Shown here: positions 26,067-35,751 of the stretch, piece by piece
Layout: the number at the start of each line of letters is the position of its first letter
Position numbering within the stretch: the first letter of the stretch is position 1
Assembly (NCBI RefSeq): GCF_900110035.1
Contig: NZ_FOCF01000001.1
Location: forward strand, 310,001-374,000
Reading direction: 5' to 3'
Source: Sphingomonas gellani
GTDB taxonomy: Bacteria > Pseudomonadota > Alphaproteobacteria > Sphingomonadales > Sphingomonadaceae
DNA: 64,000 nucleotides
Notes under the pieces: model-generated
What the model saw: the letters and a program-made list of their open reading frames with translations, nothing else
Told to the model about the DNA's origin: nothing
The model's database searches: none
Translations under genes and position numbers: made by a program

Positions 26067-27998
26067 ATGGGCGGCATGTCAGGCTACGGCCCCCCCGATC
26101 GTTTCAACGAAGAAAAAGCCACTTACACCGTTCGCGGTAGCGACACGCCCGACCTCGACGCGGGTGTGGCGGCGATCCGCAACGTGCTGAAAACGCTGCC
26201 TAACCGATCCGGCGTGTACCGGATGCAGGATGCGAAGGGCGACGTACTCTACGTCGGCAAGGCGCGGTCGCTGAAACAGCGGGTTGCGAACTACACGCAG
26301 GTCAAGCAGCTGCCGAAGCGGCTCCAGCGCATGGTGTCGCAGACCCGCGCGATGACCATCGTGACCACCAACAACGAGGCGGAGGCGTTGCTGCTGGAGG
26401 CGCAGCTCATCAAGAGCTTTCGCCCCGCGTACAACGTGCTGCTGCGCGATGACAAAAGCTTCCCGTTTATCCTGCTGCGTGCCGACACCGACTTCCCACG
26501 CGTCCAGAAGCATCGCGGGGCGCGGCGAGCGGTGGGCAATTACTACGGCCCCTTCGCCAGCGCAGGATCGGTCAACAACACGTTGAACGCGCTGCAGAAA
26601 CTGTTCCTGCTACGCTCCTGTACCGACGGCTTTTTCAAGACGCGCGACCGGCCTTGCCTGCTGTATCAGATCAAGCGATGTTCCGCCCCGTGCGTCGGTC
26701 GCATCTCTCGGGAGGATTATGCCGAGCTGGTCGCGGATGCGAAGAACTTCCTCGGCGGCAAGTCGACCCAGGTCCAGGCAAAGCTCGGCAGCCAGATGCA
26801 GGCCGCGGCGGAGGCGATGGATTTCGAGCTGGCGGCCGTGCTGCGCGATCGGTTGAAGGCGCTGACCTTCATCCAGGGCACTCAGGCGATCAACGCCGAG
26901 GGGGTCGGCGACGCTGACGTCTTCGCCCTCGCCTGTCTGGAGGGGGTGATCGGGATCCAGGCGTTCTTTATCCGGGGCGGCCAGAACTGGGGGCATCGCA
27001 GCTTCTTCCCCGCGCATGTCGCGGACGTGCCGGAAGACGAAGTGATGTTGAGCTTTCTGACCCAATTCTACGAGGAGGTGCCGCCGCCGCGCACGATTCT
27101 GGTCGATCGTGAAGTGGGTGAGGGCGAGCTGTTATCTGAGGCCCTGGGCGCGCGTGCGGGATACAAGGTGTCGCTGTCCGTGCCGCAGCGGGGCGATCGA
27201 CGGCGCCTGATGGATCAGGCGAAGCGCAACGCGCGCGAGGCGCTGGAACGGCGGCTCGCCGAATCGACGACGCAGGCGAAGCTGCTCCGCGAGGTGGCGG
27301 ACCTGTTCGACCTGGCCGAGCCTCCGGATCGGATCGAGGTGTACGACAACAGCCACATCCAGGGTACCAGTGCGCTGGGCGCGATGGTGGTCGCGGGCCC
27401 CGAAGGGTACCGCAAGGGCCAGTACCGCAAGTTCAACATCAAGGGGAAGGACACCATCCCCGGCGACGATTTCGGCATGATGCGGGAGGTGTTTCGCCGT
27501 CGCTTCGCACGCCAGCTTGAGGAGGCGCCGGATCGTGACGATGGCACCTGGCCCGACCTGGTGCTGATCGATGGCGGACGTGGCCAGTTGAACGCGGTGA
27601 AGGGCGTGCTGGAGGACCTTGGAATCGAGGACGTGTGCCTGGTCGGGGTCGCGAAGGGGCCGCATCACGGACGCGAGGGCCGAGAGGTGTTCCACCTGAT
27701 GGATGAGCGCGAATTGACGTTGCCGGTCAACTCGCCGGTGCTGTTCTACCTCCAGCGCTTGCGCGACGAAGTGCACCGGTTCGCGATCGGTGCGCACCGG
27801 GAAAAGCGGGCCAAGGCGATCGGCGCCAGTCCGCTGGACGAGGTACCGGGTATCGGGCCCGCGCGAAAGAAGGCGCTGCTGATGCACTTCGGAACTGGAC
27901 GCGCGGTCCGCAACGCCAGCCTGGACGACCTGAAGCGCGCGCCCGGCGTGTCGGCAGCGGTGGCGCAGCAGGTGTACGACTTTTACCACGCGCATTGA
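26067..27998 (+). CDS. uvrC: Excinuclease ABC subunit C
   Basis: Makes both incisions in nucleotide excision repair. 643 aa. N-terminal GIY-YIG nuclease: RSGVYRMQDAKGDVLYVGKA ... SLKQRVANYT. Then the UvrB-binding UVR motif (LGSQMQAAAEAMDFELAAVL). The RNase-H-like second nuclease follows (IEVYDNSHIQGTSALGAMVV, GDDFGMMREVFRRRFAR, LVLIDGGRGQLNAVKGVL). C-terminal helix-hairpin-helix DNA binding: SPLDEVPGIGPARKKALLMH. Complete. The ATG at 26067 gives a short leader. Confidence 0.97.
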   Translation: MGGMSGYGPPDRFNEEKATYTVRGSDTPDLDAGVAAIRNVLKTLPNRSGVYRMQDAKGDVLYVGKARSLKQRVANYTQVKQLPKRLQRMVSQTRAMTIVTTNNEAEALLLEAQLIKSFRPAYNVLLRDDKSFPFILLRADTDFPRVQKHRGARRAVGNYYGPFASAGSVNNTLNALQKLFLLRSCTDGFFKTRDRPCLLYQIKRCSAPCVGRISREDYAELVADAKNFLGGKSTQVQAKLGSQMQAAAEAMDFELAAVLRDRLKALTFIQGTQAINAEGVGDADVFALACLEGVIGIQAFFIRGGQNWGHRSFFPAHVADVPEDEVMLSFLTQFYEEVPPPRTILVDREVGEGELLSEALGARAGYKVSLSVPQRGDRRRLMDQAKRNAREALERRLAESTTQAKLLREVADLFDLAEPPDRIEVYDNSHIQGTSALGAMVVAGPEGYRKGQYRKFNIKGKDTIPGDDFGMMREVFRRRFARQLEEAPDRDDGTWPDLVLIDGGRGQLNAVKGVLEDLGIEDVCLVGVAKGPHHGREGREVFHLMDERELTLPVNSPVLFYLQRLRDEVHRFAIGAHREKRAKAIGASPLDEVPGIGPARKKALLMHFGTGRAVRNASLDDLKRAPGVSAAVAQQVYDFYHAH

Positions 27999-28054
27999 GC
28001 GGGGCGTGCCGGACGATCAGGCTTTCTTCACCAGCATGGGACTAGGACCGGGGC

Positions 28055-29008
28055 ATGGCGACCCCGGTCTTCCTCACCGTCGACACCGAATTCGCGTGGC
28101 GTGACCATGCCGATGGCCGCGACCTGTCCGCGATCTATGACCGGTCGGTGGAGCCGGCGGGCGTCGGCCTGCGCTTCCATCTGGAGCGAATGGGGCGGTG
28201 GGGGTTGAAGGGGTGCTTCTTCATCGATCCGATGCCGGCCATCCCTTACGGCGTGGCGCCGATCGCGCGCATGGTCGAAGCGGTGCTGGAGGCGGGGCAG
28301 GAGGTGCAGCTGCATTGCCACGCCAATTGGGCGGGCGCGCGGGTCGGCGATGGCGGGGCCGCTCATGCGCGGTTCTACCTGAACGAATATGATGCTGGTG
28401 AGCAGCTGGAGCTTTTGACGCGCGCGACCGACTTGCTGGTGGCGGCTGGCGCGCCCCGGCCGATCGCGTTTCGGGCCGGGGGCTATGCGGCGAATGACGA
28501 TACGCTGGCGGCGCTGGCGGCGCTCGATTTCCGCTATGACAGCAGCCACAATGGCGCGGAACCGCTGGATCGTCCCGGGATCGACCTGCCGCCGGAGCTG
28601 ATCGGCCCCACGCGCCACCATCTGGTGGAGGTGCCGGTGACCCTGATCGAGGACCGCCCCGGCCATCTGCGGCCGTTTCAGATTTGTGCCCTGTCCTCCG
28701 GGGAAGCGCGGGCCGCGCTGGATCACGCCGCGACCCACGATCATGCCGCGGTAACGATCGTCAGTCACAGCTTCGAACTCGCCAATCGGACGCGGGACGC
28801 GGTGAACGCGGTGCATGTGCGCCGGTTCGACGCCCTGTGCGCGATGCTGGCGGAGCGAAGCGACACGCTGCCGACGAGCCATTTCGCCGACATGCCGCCG
28901 TTGCGGCCGGACGGTGGCGAACGCCCGTTGCCGCCCGCCCTGCTGCGGACGCGTTTGCGGCAGGCGGAACAGCTCTGGTCCAATCTGGTCGCCGAACGCG
29001 CGGGATGA
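28055..29008 (+). CDS. Polysaccharide deacetylase-like protein
   Basis: 317 aa, cytosolic by sequence (no signal). N-terminus PVFLTVDTEFAWRDH carries the metal/catalytic Asp of NodB-fold deacetylases (TVDTE). LQLHCHANW-like sequence (EVQLHCHANWAGARV) supplies the His pair. IAFRAGGYAANDDTLAALAA is the third motif (R-x-G-G/Y). VTIVSHSFEL supplies the last His. So the fold and metal site look intact. The substrate is unknown; relatives act on glycans in capsule or LPS pathways, but none are adjacent. 56 bp after uvrC. Confidence 0.78.
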   Translation: MATPVFLTVDTEFAWRDHADGRDLSAIYDRSVEPAGVGLRFHLERMGRWGLKGCFFIDPMPAIPYGVAPIARMVEAVLEAGQEVQLHCHANWAGARVGDGGAAHARFYLNEYDAGEQLELLTRATDLLVAAGAPRPIAFRAGGYAANDDTLAALAALDFRYDSSHNGAEPLDRPGIDLPPELIGPTRHHLVEVPVTLIEDRPGHLRPFQICALSSGEARAALDHAATHDHAAVTIVSHSFELANRTRDAVNAVHVRRFDALCAMLAERSDTLPTSHFADMPPLRPDGGERPLPPALLRTRLRQAEQLWSNLVAERAG

Positions 29009-29072
29009 CCGAGCGCGGTTGCTGCCCTGACGGGGGCTGCGCCGCGCGCGTGTCGTGCCCTATATCGCCCCC

Positions 29073-29807
29073 GTGCATATCGTCGCGCCGGCCCTGATCC
29101 TCTCCGTCCGCCCGCATGGGGAGCATGGTGCGATCGTGCGCGCACTGACGCCGGCCGACGGCATGCAGCCCGGCTATGTTCGGGGTGGGCGGTCGCGTGT
29201 CCTCAGGCCCGTGCTGCAACCGGCCAACGCGGTGCTCGGCGAATGGCGCGCGCGTACTGGGGAGCAACTGGCGTCGCTTACGGTGGAACTGATCGAAAGC
29301 CGTGCGGCTCTGCATGGCGATCCTTTGGCGGCAGCGGCGCTGTCCTGGGTCACGGCCCTGACCGCGACGGCCCTGCCGGAGGCGCAACCCTATCCCCGAT
29401 TGTACGAGGCGCTGGACGGCGTGATCGGGGCGCTGGCGGCGGCGCCGTCGGCGCGGGGATGGTTGCCGGGCCTGATCCGTTACGAGTTGCTGGTGCTGGC
29501 GGAGCTTGGCTTCGGACTGGCACTGGATCGCTGCGTCGTGACCGGTGAGCGGGGCGTGTTCGATCTGGTCAGCCCGCGCAGTGGCGGGGCGGTGTCGCGG
29601 GCGGCGGCCGGTACCTATGCCGGCCGCATGCTGCGCCTGCCGCCCTTTCTGCTCGGCGGGAGCCAGTCGCCAGACTGGCCGGACCTCTTCGACGGCATGC
29701 GCCTGACCGGGCATTTTCTGGACCGCGACATCCTGGCCGACCGGCGGGAGGATGTGGGGGCGGCGCGGCAGCGACTGACGGCAAGGTTGAAAAGGGCGGT
29801 TGCGTGA
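29073..29807 (+). CDS. recO: DNA repair protein RecO
   Basis: Loads RecA onto SSB-coated gaps with RecR. 244 aa from GTG 29073, chosen because family members start close to the OB fold (here IVAPALILSVRPHGEHGAIV). A GTG at 29055 adds six residues and is equally possible. The OB fold continues GYVRGGRSRVLRPVLQPANA. C-terminal helical part with the Cys-poor form of the zinc region: GFGLALDRCVVTGERGVFDL, SPRSGGAVSRAAA, LPPFLLGG. No full four-Cys zinc finger is seen, as in many alphaproteobacterial RecO proteins. Confidence 0.9.
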   Translation: MHIVAPALILSVRPHGEHGAIVRALTPADGMQPGYVRGGRSRVLRPVLQPANAVLGEWRARTGEQLASLTVELIESRAALHGDPLAAAALSWVTALTATALPEAQPYPRLYEALDGVIGALAAAPSARGWLPGLIRYELLVLAELGFGLALDRCVVTGERGVFDLVSPRSGGAVSRAAAGTYAGRMLRLPPFLLGGSQSPDWPDLFDGMRLTGHFLDRDILADRREDVGAARQRLTARLKRAVA

Positions 29808-29834
29808 GAGCGACGGCATCGGCAGGTACGGCGC

Positions 29835-30878
29835 ATGACCCTGATCGCGATCCTGCCGGGCGACGGCATCGGCCCCGAAGTCACCACCGAAGCACGGCGG
29901 GCGCTGGAGGCGCTGGCGTATGATCTGACGTTCGAGGAGGCTCCGGTGGGTGGCGCGGCGTATCGCGCCTGCGGGCATCCGTTGCCCGAGCAGACGCTGG
30001 ACCTGGCGCGGCGGGCGGATGCGGTCCTGTTCGGGGCGGTCGGCGATCCCGATCTGGACGGGCTGGAACGCGCGCTGCGTCCCGAACAGGCGATCCTGGG
30101 ACTCAGGCGCGAGTTGGCGCTTTTCGCCAATCTGCGTCCGGCACGGCTGTTTCCGGGGCTGGAGGATGCGTCGGCGCTCCGCCCCGAGGTGGCGAGCGCG
30201 ATCGACCTGGTGATCGTGCGCGAGCTGACCGGCGACGTGTATTTCGGCGAAAAGGGGCAGAGGCAGACTGCGACCGGATCACGCCAGGGCTATGACATCA
30301 TGGCCTATGACGAGCATGAGGTTGCGCGGATCGCACGGGTCGGCTTCGAGACCGCACGCAAGCGGCGGGGGCGCCTGTGCTCGGTGGACAAGGCCAACGT
30401 GCTGGAAACATCGCAGCTGTGGCGTGATGTGGTGATCGAGGTCGCCGCCGACTATGCCGATGTTGAACTCAGCCACATGTATGTCGACAACGCCGCGATG
30501 CAGCTGGTCCGCAATCCCGGCCAGTTCGACGTCATCGTCACCGGCAATCTGTTCGGCGACATCCTGTCCGATCAGGCGTCGATGTGTGCCGGTTCCATTG
30601 GGATGCTGCCGTCGGCGGCGCTGAACACCGATGCCAAGGGGCTGTATGAGCCGATCCATGGCTCCGCTCCCGATATCGCGGGCAAGGGTGCGGCCAATCC
30701 CTGCGCGGCAATGCTGTCCGCGGCGATGATGCTGCGCCATTCGCTGGCCCGACCGGAACTCGCCGACCGGCTGGAGGCAGCCGTGATAGGCGCGGTAGCC
30801 GACGGTATCCGGACGCCCGATCTGGGCGGGACGGCAACAACGCGGCAGGTTGGTGATGCGGTGATCGCCCGACTGTGA
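29835..30878 (+). CDS. leuB: 3-isopropylmalate dehydrogenase
   Basis: NAD-dependent oxidative decarboxylation in leucine synthesis. 347 aa. [20 protein letters not shown] at the N-terminus; substrate site [20 protein letters not shown] and [31 protein letters not shown] supplies the catalytic Lys region. [20 protein letters not shown] and [20 protein letters not shown]-type blocks complete it. leuCD are not in the window. The stop overlaps the GTG of a glycosyltransferase gene by 4 bp, an unusual partnership. Confidence 0.97.
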   Translation: MTLIAILPGDGIGPEVTTEARRALEALAYDLTFEEAPVGGAAYRACGHPLPEQTLDLARRADAVLFGAVGDPDLDGLERALRPEQAILGLRRELALFANLRPARLFPGLEDASALRPEVASAIDLVIVRELTGDVYFGEKGQRQTATGSRQGYDIMAYDEHEVARIARVGFETARKRRGRLCSVDKANVLETSQLWRDVVIEVAADYADVELSHMYVDNAAMQLVRNPGQFDVIVTGNLFGDILSDQASMCAGSIGMLPSAALNTDAKGLYEPIHGSAPDIAGKGAANPCAAMLSAAMMLRHSLARPELADRLEAAVIGAVADGIRTPDLGGTATTRQVGDAVIARL

Positions 30879-31975
30879 GTCCCCCGCTCGACCTGGCGGT
30901 CGTCATTCCGACCTTCAACGAGCAGGGCAATGTCGGCCGCCTTATAAGCGCGTTGGATCAGGCGCTTACGGGGCGGAATTGGGAAGCGATCTTCGTCGAC
31001 GACGACAGCGCGGACGGGACGGCCGACAGCGCAAGGGAGCTTGGCCGGATCGATCGTCGCGTCCGGGTGATCCAGCGCATCGGTAGGCGCGGTCTGGCCT
31101 CTGCGTGCGTGGAGGGGATGTGCGCGACGGCAGCGCCGCTGGTTGCGGTGATCGATGGCGACATGCAGCATGATGAGCGGCTGCTGCCGGCGATGGCCGA
31201 CGCTCTTGCCGCCGACCCGACGCTGGATCTGGTGATCGGATCGCGGTTCGTGGCCGGGGGTGGTACGGGTTCCTGGGACCGTGATCGCGTGGCAAAATCG
31301 GCATTCGCTACAAGGCTTTCGCGGCATGTCTTGAGATCCGATGTCAGCGACCCGATGAGCGGGTTCTTCATGATCCGTACGCAGACGTTGCGGGATTTGG
31401 CACCGCATCTCGCAGCGATCGGGTTCAAGATCCTGCTCGACATCCTGATGGCCAGCCCGCGTTCGCTGCGTTTTCGGGAACTGCCCTATACCTTCCGCAC
31501 GCGGCAGGTCGGGGAAAGCAAGCTCGACCATGTCGTGGCGATGGAATTTCTCATCACGCTGTACGACCGCATGTTCGGGCGGGTGGTGCCGGTGCGGTTC
31601 GCGATGTTCTGCCTGATCGGGCTGATCGGTGTGATACCTCATATGGCGGTTCTTGGGGGGCTGCATTTCTGGCTGGATGCGCCGTTCCGGGCGGCGCAGA
31701 TCCTGGCGACCGCAGTCGCGATGACCTTCAACTTCTTCCTCAATAACGCGCTTACCTATCGGGAAAGACGGCTGAAAGGCGCGGCTGAGTTGTTCGGTGG
31801 CTGGGTGTCGTTCTGCGTCGCCTGTTCCATCGGAGCCATCGCGAATGTGGGTGTCGCCGACTTCCTGCATGACGCGCGGGCGGGGGCGTGGGTGGTGCCC
31901 GCACTGGCCGGCATCGCGGTCAGCGCGGTCTGGAACTACGCGCTGTCGGCCCGTTTCGTATGGGGCCGCTATTAA
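30875..31975 (+). CDS. Glycosyltransferase family 2 fused to a GtrA-like membrane domain
   Basis: 366 aa. Residues ~1-235 form a dolichol/polyprenyl-phosphate mannosyltransferase-like GT-A domain: [67 protein letters not shown]. The C-terminal ~125 residues carry four membrane helices of the GtrA family ([39 protein letters not shown], then [14 protein letters not shown] at the end). Such fusions make polyprenyl-phosphate sugars for wall, LPS or protein glycosylation; the sugar is unknown. GTG start overlaps the leuB stop, so translation is coupled to it. Confidence 0.88.
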   Translation: MSPPLDLAVVIPTFNEQGNVGRLISALDQALTGRNWEAIFVDDDSADGTADSARELGRIDRRVRVIQRIGRRGLASACVEGMCATAAPLVAVIDGDMQHDERLLPAMADALAADPTLDLVIGSRFVAGGGTGSWDRDRVAKSAFATRLSRHVLRSDVSDPMSGFFMIRTQTLRDLAPHLAAIGFKILLDILMASPRSLRFRELPYTFRTRQVGESKLDHVVAMEFLITLYDRMFGRVVPVRFAMFCLIGLIGVIPHMAVLGGLHFWLDAPFRAAQILATAVAMTFNFFLNNALTYRERRLKGAAELFGGWVSFCVACSIGAIANVGVADFLHDARAGAWVVPALAGIAVSAVWNYALSARFVWGRY

Positions 31976-32028
31976 CGGACTAGCGCGCTTTCTTGCCAGC
32001 GTCCGTCGACACGGGCAAAGGCACGGAC

Positions 32029-33237
32029 ATGAAGCGCAAGACAGGTCAGGATCGCTCCGTCACGCAGAAGTGGCGGCCCGCCACCCGCGCCATCCGCGGC
32101 GGCACCGCCCGCTCGGAATGGGGCGAAACGTCGGAGGCTTTGTTCCTCACCTCCGGCTATAGCTACGACCGGGCCGGAGACGCGGCGGCACGCTTTGCCG
32201 GTGAACAGGCGGGCATGACCTATTCGCGCCTGCAGAACCCGACGGTGGAGATGCTGGAGGAGCGTATCGCCCTGCTCGAAGGGGCGGAGGCGTGCCGGAC
32301 CATGGCGACCGGCATGGCTGCGATGACGGCGGCGCTGCTGTGCCAGTTGCAGACGGGCGATCACGTCGTCGCCGGTCGCGCGGCATTCGGGTCGTGCCGC
32401 TGGCTGACCGACACGCTGCTGCCGCGGTTCGGCATTGCGACCACGATCATCGACGCGCGCGATCCGCAGCAATTCGTCGACGCGGTCCGGCCCGAGACGA
32501 AGCTGTTCTTCTTCGAGACGCCGGCCAACCCGACCATGGACGTGGTGGACCTGCGCGCCGTCTGCGCGATCGCGCGGGAGCGGGGCATCCGCACGGTCGT
32601 GGACAATGCCTTTGCCACCCCGGCGCTGCAACGGCCGCTGGATCTGGGCGCGGACATCACTGCCTACTCCGCAACGAAAATGATGGATGGGCAGGGTCGC
32701 GTGCTGGCAGGTGCGGTGTGCGGCAGTGCGCAATTCATCAACGAGGAACTGCTGGCGTTCACGCGCAACACGGGCCCGACGCTGGCGCCGTTCAACGCGT
32801 GGGTGGTGCTGAAGGGTCTCGAAACACTGGACCTGCGTATCCGCCGCCAGTCGGAGAGCGCGCTGATCGTGGCGAAGTTCCTGGAACAGCGTGTCGCGAC
32901 GGTGAACTATCCAGGGTTGCCCAGCCATCCGCAGCACGCATTGGCGATGAGCCAGATGGACGCGGCGGGCCCGATCTTTTCGTTGGAGGTCGCGGGCGGC
33001 CGCGAGCAGGCGCACGCCCTGCTGGATGCGCTGGAACTGATCGACATCAGCAACAACATCGGTGATTCGCGGTCGCTGATGACCCATCCCGCGTCCACCA
33101 CCCATGCCGGCGTGTCGGCGGAAGTGCGCGAGCAGATGGGGGTGCGTGAGGGCTTGCTGCGCCTGAACGTAGGCCTGGAGGATGTCGACGACCTGCTGGA
33201 CGACCTGGCTCAGGCATTGGACAGGGCGGGACTGTGA
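32029..33237 (+). CDS. metZ: O-succinylhomoserine sulfhydrylase
   Basis: PLP enzyme making homocysteine directly from O-succinylhomoserine and sulfide. 402 aa from ATG 32029. Cys/Met metabolism PLP family: LFLTSGYSYDRAGDAAARFA, YSRLQNPTVEMLEERIALLE, and AYSATKMMDGQGRVLAGAVC with the PLP lysine at about residue 217. GPTLAPFNAWVVLKGLETLD and SLMTHPASTTHAGVS follow. The FxxYxR-type block and DGQGR after the lysine favour MetZ over MetB/MetC. Twelve upstream codons (from 31993) are unlikely. It overlaps apaG by 4 bp. Confidence 0.93.
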   Translation: MKRKTGQDRSVTQKWRPATRAIRGGTARSEWGETSEALFLTSGYSYDRAGDAAARFAGEQAGMTYSRLQNPTVEMLEERIALLEGAEACRTMATGMAAMTAALLCQLQTGDHVVAGRAAFGSCRWLTDTLLPRFGIATTIIDARDPQQFVDAVRPETKLFFFETPANPTMDVVDLRAVCAIARERGIRTVVDNAFATPALQRPLDLGADITAYSATKMMDGQGRVLAGAVCGSAQFINEELLAFTRNTGPTLAPFNAWVVLKGLETLDLRIRRQSESALIVAKFLEQRVATVNYPGLPSHPQHALAMSQMDAAGPIFSLEVAGGREQAHALLDALELIDISNNIGDSRSLMTHPASTTHAGVSAEVREQMGVREGLLRLNVGLEDVDDLLDDLAQALDRAGL

Positions 33238-33647
33238 ACCCGACCATCGCGCGCGCCCTGTTCCCCCATGCCGCGACCACGCGAGGGATCACCGTGCGCG
33301 TGTCGGTCAGCTTCCTGCCCGAACAATCGGAGCCGGAGCGGGGGCGCTGGTTCTGGGCCTATCACATCCGCATCGAGAATGACGGCGATGAGGAGGTGCA
33401 GCTTTTGACCCGTCACTGGATCATCACCGACGGACGCGGCGCTCGCCACTCGGTGGAGGGTGAGGGCGTGGTCGGGGAACAGCCGGTGATCGCGCCGGGA
33501 GCGAGCTACGACTATGTGTCGGGCTGTCCGCTGGCGACGCCGACGGGCGCGATGCAGGGCCGGTACCGCGTGTCCGGCGCGGTCGGCGACGCGTTCGACG
33601 TGGCCATTCCGCGCTTTCCGCTGACAGCGCCGGCGGTGACGCGATGA
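33234..33647 (+). CDS. apaG: ApaG protein
   Basis: 137 aa, single fibronectin-III-like domain. VRVSVSFLPEQSEPERGRWF, then AYHIRIENDGDEEVQLLTRH, WIITDGRG and the GEGVVGEQPVIAPGASYDY block are all typical ApaG. Linked to Co2+ resistance and Mg2+ efflux in Salmonella, but its molecular role is unclear. GTG start overlaps the metZ stop (GTGA). The metZ-apaG pairing is common in alphaproteobacteria, as I recall. Confidence 0.93.
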   Translation: MNPTIARALFPHAATTRGITVRVSVSFLPEQSEPERGRWFWAYHIRIENDGDEEVQLLTRHWIITDGRGARHSVEGEGVVGEQPVIAPGASYDYVSGCPLATPTGAMQGRYRVSGAVGDAFDVAIPRFPLTAPAVTR

Positions 33648-33666
33648 TCGAGCACGGAGGCGGCGC

Positions 33667-34458
33667 ATGAAGCGGACGCACCTGCCGCTCAACGGGTTGC
33701 GCGTGCTGGATGCGGCGGCGCGGCACCTGTCCTTTACGCGCGCGGCGGACGAGCTGGCTGTGACCCCCGCCGCCGTGGGGCAGCAGATCCGCGCGTTGGA
33801 GGATACGCTGGGCGTGGTCCTGTTCCGTCGCACCACCCGTGGCCTAGAACTGACGGCGGAGGGGGAGGCGGGGCTTGCCTCGCTGCGGGACGGCTTCCTG
33901 CAATTCGAGGAGGCGGTTCGCGCGATGCAGGCGGGGCAGACGTCCAAGTCGCTGACCATCGCCGCACCGCGTGACGTGACCGAGAAGTGGCTGATGCCGC
34001 GGCTGACCGCGATCGCGGCGGCCGATCCCGAATTACGCTTTGCCCTGGTCGCGTCGGATGAGGGGCTGGACTTCACGGAGGCCAATCTGGACCTGGCGAT
34101 CCGCTGGGGTCAGGGGCCGGGGGAGCATGAGGGCGAGGCATTGGAGTCCGACGGCTTCGTTACCGTCGCGGCGCCGGCGGGAACGCTGGATGGCGCAATC
34201 GCTTGGCCGGGCGGACCCGACGACGGCAATGCGGCTGCGGTGCGGGTGGCGGACGCCGGGCTGGCGATCGACGCCGCCGCAGCCGGCCTGGGGCGCGCGT
34301 CGGTGCCCGAGCTGCTCGCCGCGGGCGACATCGCCAGCGGGCGGGTGGTGGTGCTGGGCGAACCGCGTGGCGCCTCGCAAGGCTATTGGCTGGTCGCGCC
34401 GCTGCCGCAATGGCGGCAGAAGAAGGTGCGGGCATTGGTCGACGCGCTGACCGCCTGA
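33667..34458 (+). CDS. LysR family regulator, GcvA-like
   Basis: 263 aa, at the short end for LysR (usually ~300). N-terminal winged helix: LPLNGLRVLDAAARHLSFTR, AADELAVTPAAVGQQIRALE, and LFRRTTRGLELTAEGEA. The LPLNALR-type start is typical of the GcvA/AmpR subgroup. The effector domain follows (LTIAAPRDVTEKWLMPRLTA, LDLAIRWGQGPGEHEGEALE). The shortening comes from the effector domain. It may regulate the convergent beta-lactamase-like gene (3 bp away at the stops), but AmpR-type control is normally divergent, so this is only a guess. Confidence 0.88.
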   Translation: MKRTHLPLNGLRVLDAAARHLSFTRAADELAVTPAAVGQQIRALEDTLGVVLFRRTTRGLELTAEGEAGLASLRDGFLQFEEAVRAMQAGQTSKSLTIAAPRDVTEKWLMPRLTAIAAADPELRFALVASDEGLDFTEANLDLAIRWGQGPGEHEGEALESDGFVTVAAPAGTLDGAIAWPGGPDDGNAAAVRVADAGLAIDAAAAGLGRASVPELLAAGDIASGRVVVLGEPRGASQGYWLVAPLPQWRQKKVRALVDALTA

Positions 34459-34461
34459 GGG

Positions 34462-35751
34462 TCAGCGGTCCGCCAGCAGGGTCAGCGCGCGGGTGACCAG
34501 CGCGGCGAAGGGCGCCTCTGGCGTCTCCCCGTCGGTGCGGTGCCACGCGGCCGCAACGGCATAGGCATGGCCCGAGCGCGTGCGCAGCAGATAGTTGAGG
34601 GTCAGCACCCCCGGCTCCGACCCGCCCTTGAAACCGAGGTAGCCGAACCGCTCCGCCACCGTCGTCGGTACGCCCGGATTGATCGCGAGTATGTCGCGGG
34701 TCGTGGCGTCGCTCGATTGACGGAGCCGGTCGAGTAGCGCGGCCGTGGCGCGTGGGCTGGCGAACCATTCCGCCGTGTCCGTCGCTACAGGGCCCTTGGC
34801 GAAGATGCCGGTCGCGAGCGGCGTCACGTCGAAGCGGGCCTGATCGCGGGCGAGCAGCGCGGCACGCGCCGGCGGCGTCATTGCCGACCAGCGCCAGCGC
34901 AGCGCGGCATCACCCTTCAGCACGAAGGCCTCACGCGTGGTGAGCACCGGCGTCGACAAACCGCTGCCCGCCGCGGCGCGGTCGACCGCCGCGCGTCCCA
35001 GCGTCCGCATCAGCGTGTCGGTTGCGCTGTTGTCGCTGATCGAAATCATCAGCGTGGCGAGCGTCTGTACGGTCACGGGTTCGCCGCGCGGCCAGCCCTG
35101 CGTAATGCCCGACGGCAGAGAGGGTGGGCCGAGGCGCACCACGTCGGCCCATCGACGCTGCCCTGCGGCGACCTGCCGCTCAGCCTCCGCCAACACCCAC
35201 AGCTTGAACGCCGATCCCAGCGGCATGGCATGGTCCGCATCCTGTTCCAGCAGCGGCTGCGGGGCGCCATCGCCGAACGCATAGACGCCGATCGCGGCGT
35301 GTCCCGGCAGTGCTGCGACCGCCGACCCCACTGCTGCCATGCTGTCGTTCGCCAAGGCGCGTGCGGTGATGCGGAGTTCGGCGATCCGGTGTGGATCGCC
35401 GGGTTCCAGCGCCAAGTCTATCGTCGCGCTGCCGCGCTCGAAGCCGATCACGATCTCCGCCCGCCCTTGACCGAAGGCGCGCACGCGCGCCACGCCACGG
35501 GGCTGTCCCAGATCGGCGGTCAGGTTGTCGGCGATCCCGCGAAACTGCTCGGCCGGAATGGCGGATCGGAAGGCGGGCGAGAATAGCGACTCTGCGTCGC
35601 CGGACCCGCCAAGGAACAGGGAGAGCTGATCCGCCCTGGCGCGAACCGCCGGATCGGCGGCGACGGTCGTCGCGGCGGCGGGCGCGGGCGGCTGCTGGGC
35701 GGCGGCCGGTGCCGCCGCGAGCAACAGCGTGGCGGCGAGCCGCCGGCGCAT
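34462..35751 (-). CDS. Class A beta-lactamase-fold serine hydrolase with extra N-terminal domain
   Basis: 429 aa; signal peptide ends AAAPAAAQQ. Residues ~40-130 form a small separate domain (DAESLFSPAFRSAIPAEQFR ... VIGFERGSATIDLAL) of NTF2-like/DUF3887 appearance. The catalytic domain has SAFK (Ser180-Lys183), SDN (239-241) and KGG (375-377), so all three active-site motifs are present. No clear E-x-x-L-N deacylation block is seen, so it may not be a true beta-lactamase; a peptidase or esterase is possible. ATG overlaps the stop of the ABC-2 permease gene by 1 bp (TGATG). The open frame continuing to 36651 is antisense shadow. Confidence 0.85.
   Translation of the reverse strand: MRRRLAATLLLAAAPAAAQQPPAPAAATTVAADPAVRARADQLSLFLGGSGDAESLFSPAFRSAIPAEQFRGIADNLTADLGQPRGVARVRAFGQGRAEIVIGFERGSATIDLALEPGDPHRIAELRITARALANDSMAAVGSAVAALPGHAAIGVYAFGDGAPQPLLEQDADHAMPLGSAFKLWVLAEAERQVAAGQRRWADVVRLGPPSLPSGITQGWPRGEPVTVQTLATLMISISDNSATDTLMRTLGRAAVDRAAAGSGLSTPVLTTREAFVLKGDAALRWRWSAMTPPARAALLARDQARFDVTPLATGIFAKGPVATDTAEWFASPRATAALLDRLRQSSDATTRDILAINPGVPTTVAERFGYLGFKGGSEPGVLTLNYLLRTRSGHAYAVAAAWHRTDGETPEAPFAALVTRALTLLADR

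Noticed and set aside
31976-32028. SAM-II type riboswitch ahead of metZ
   Set aside because: The gap is only 53 bp and shows none of the conserved pairing or GCUAAA-like core.
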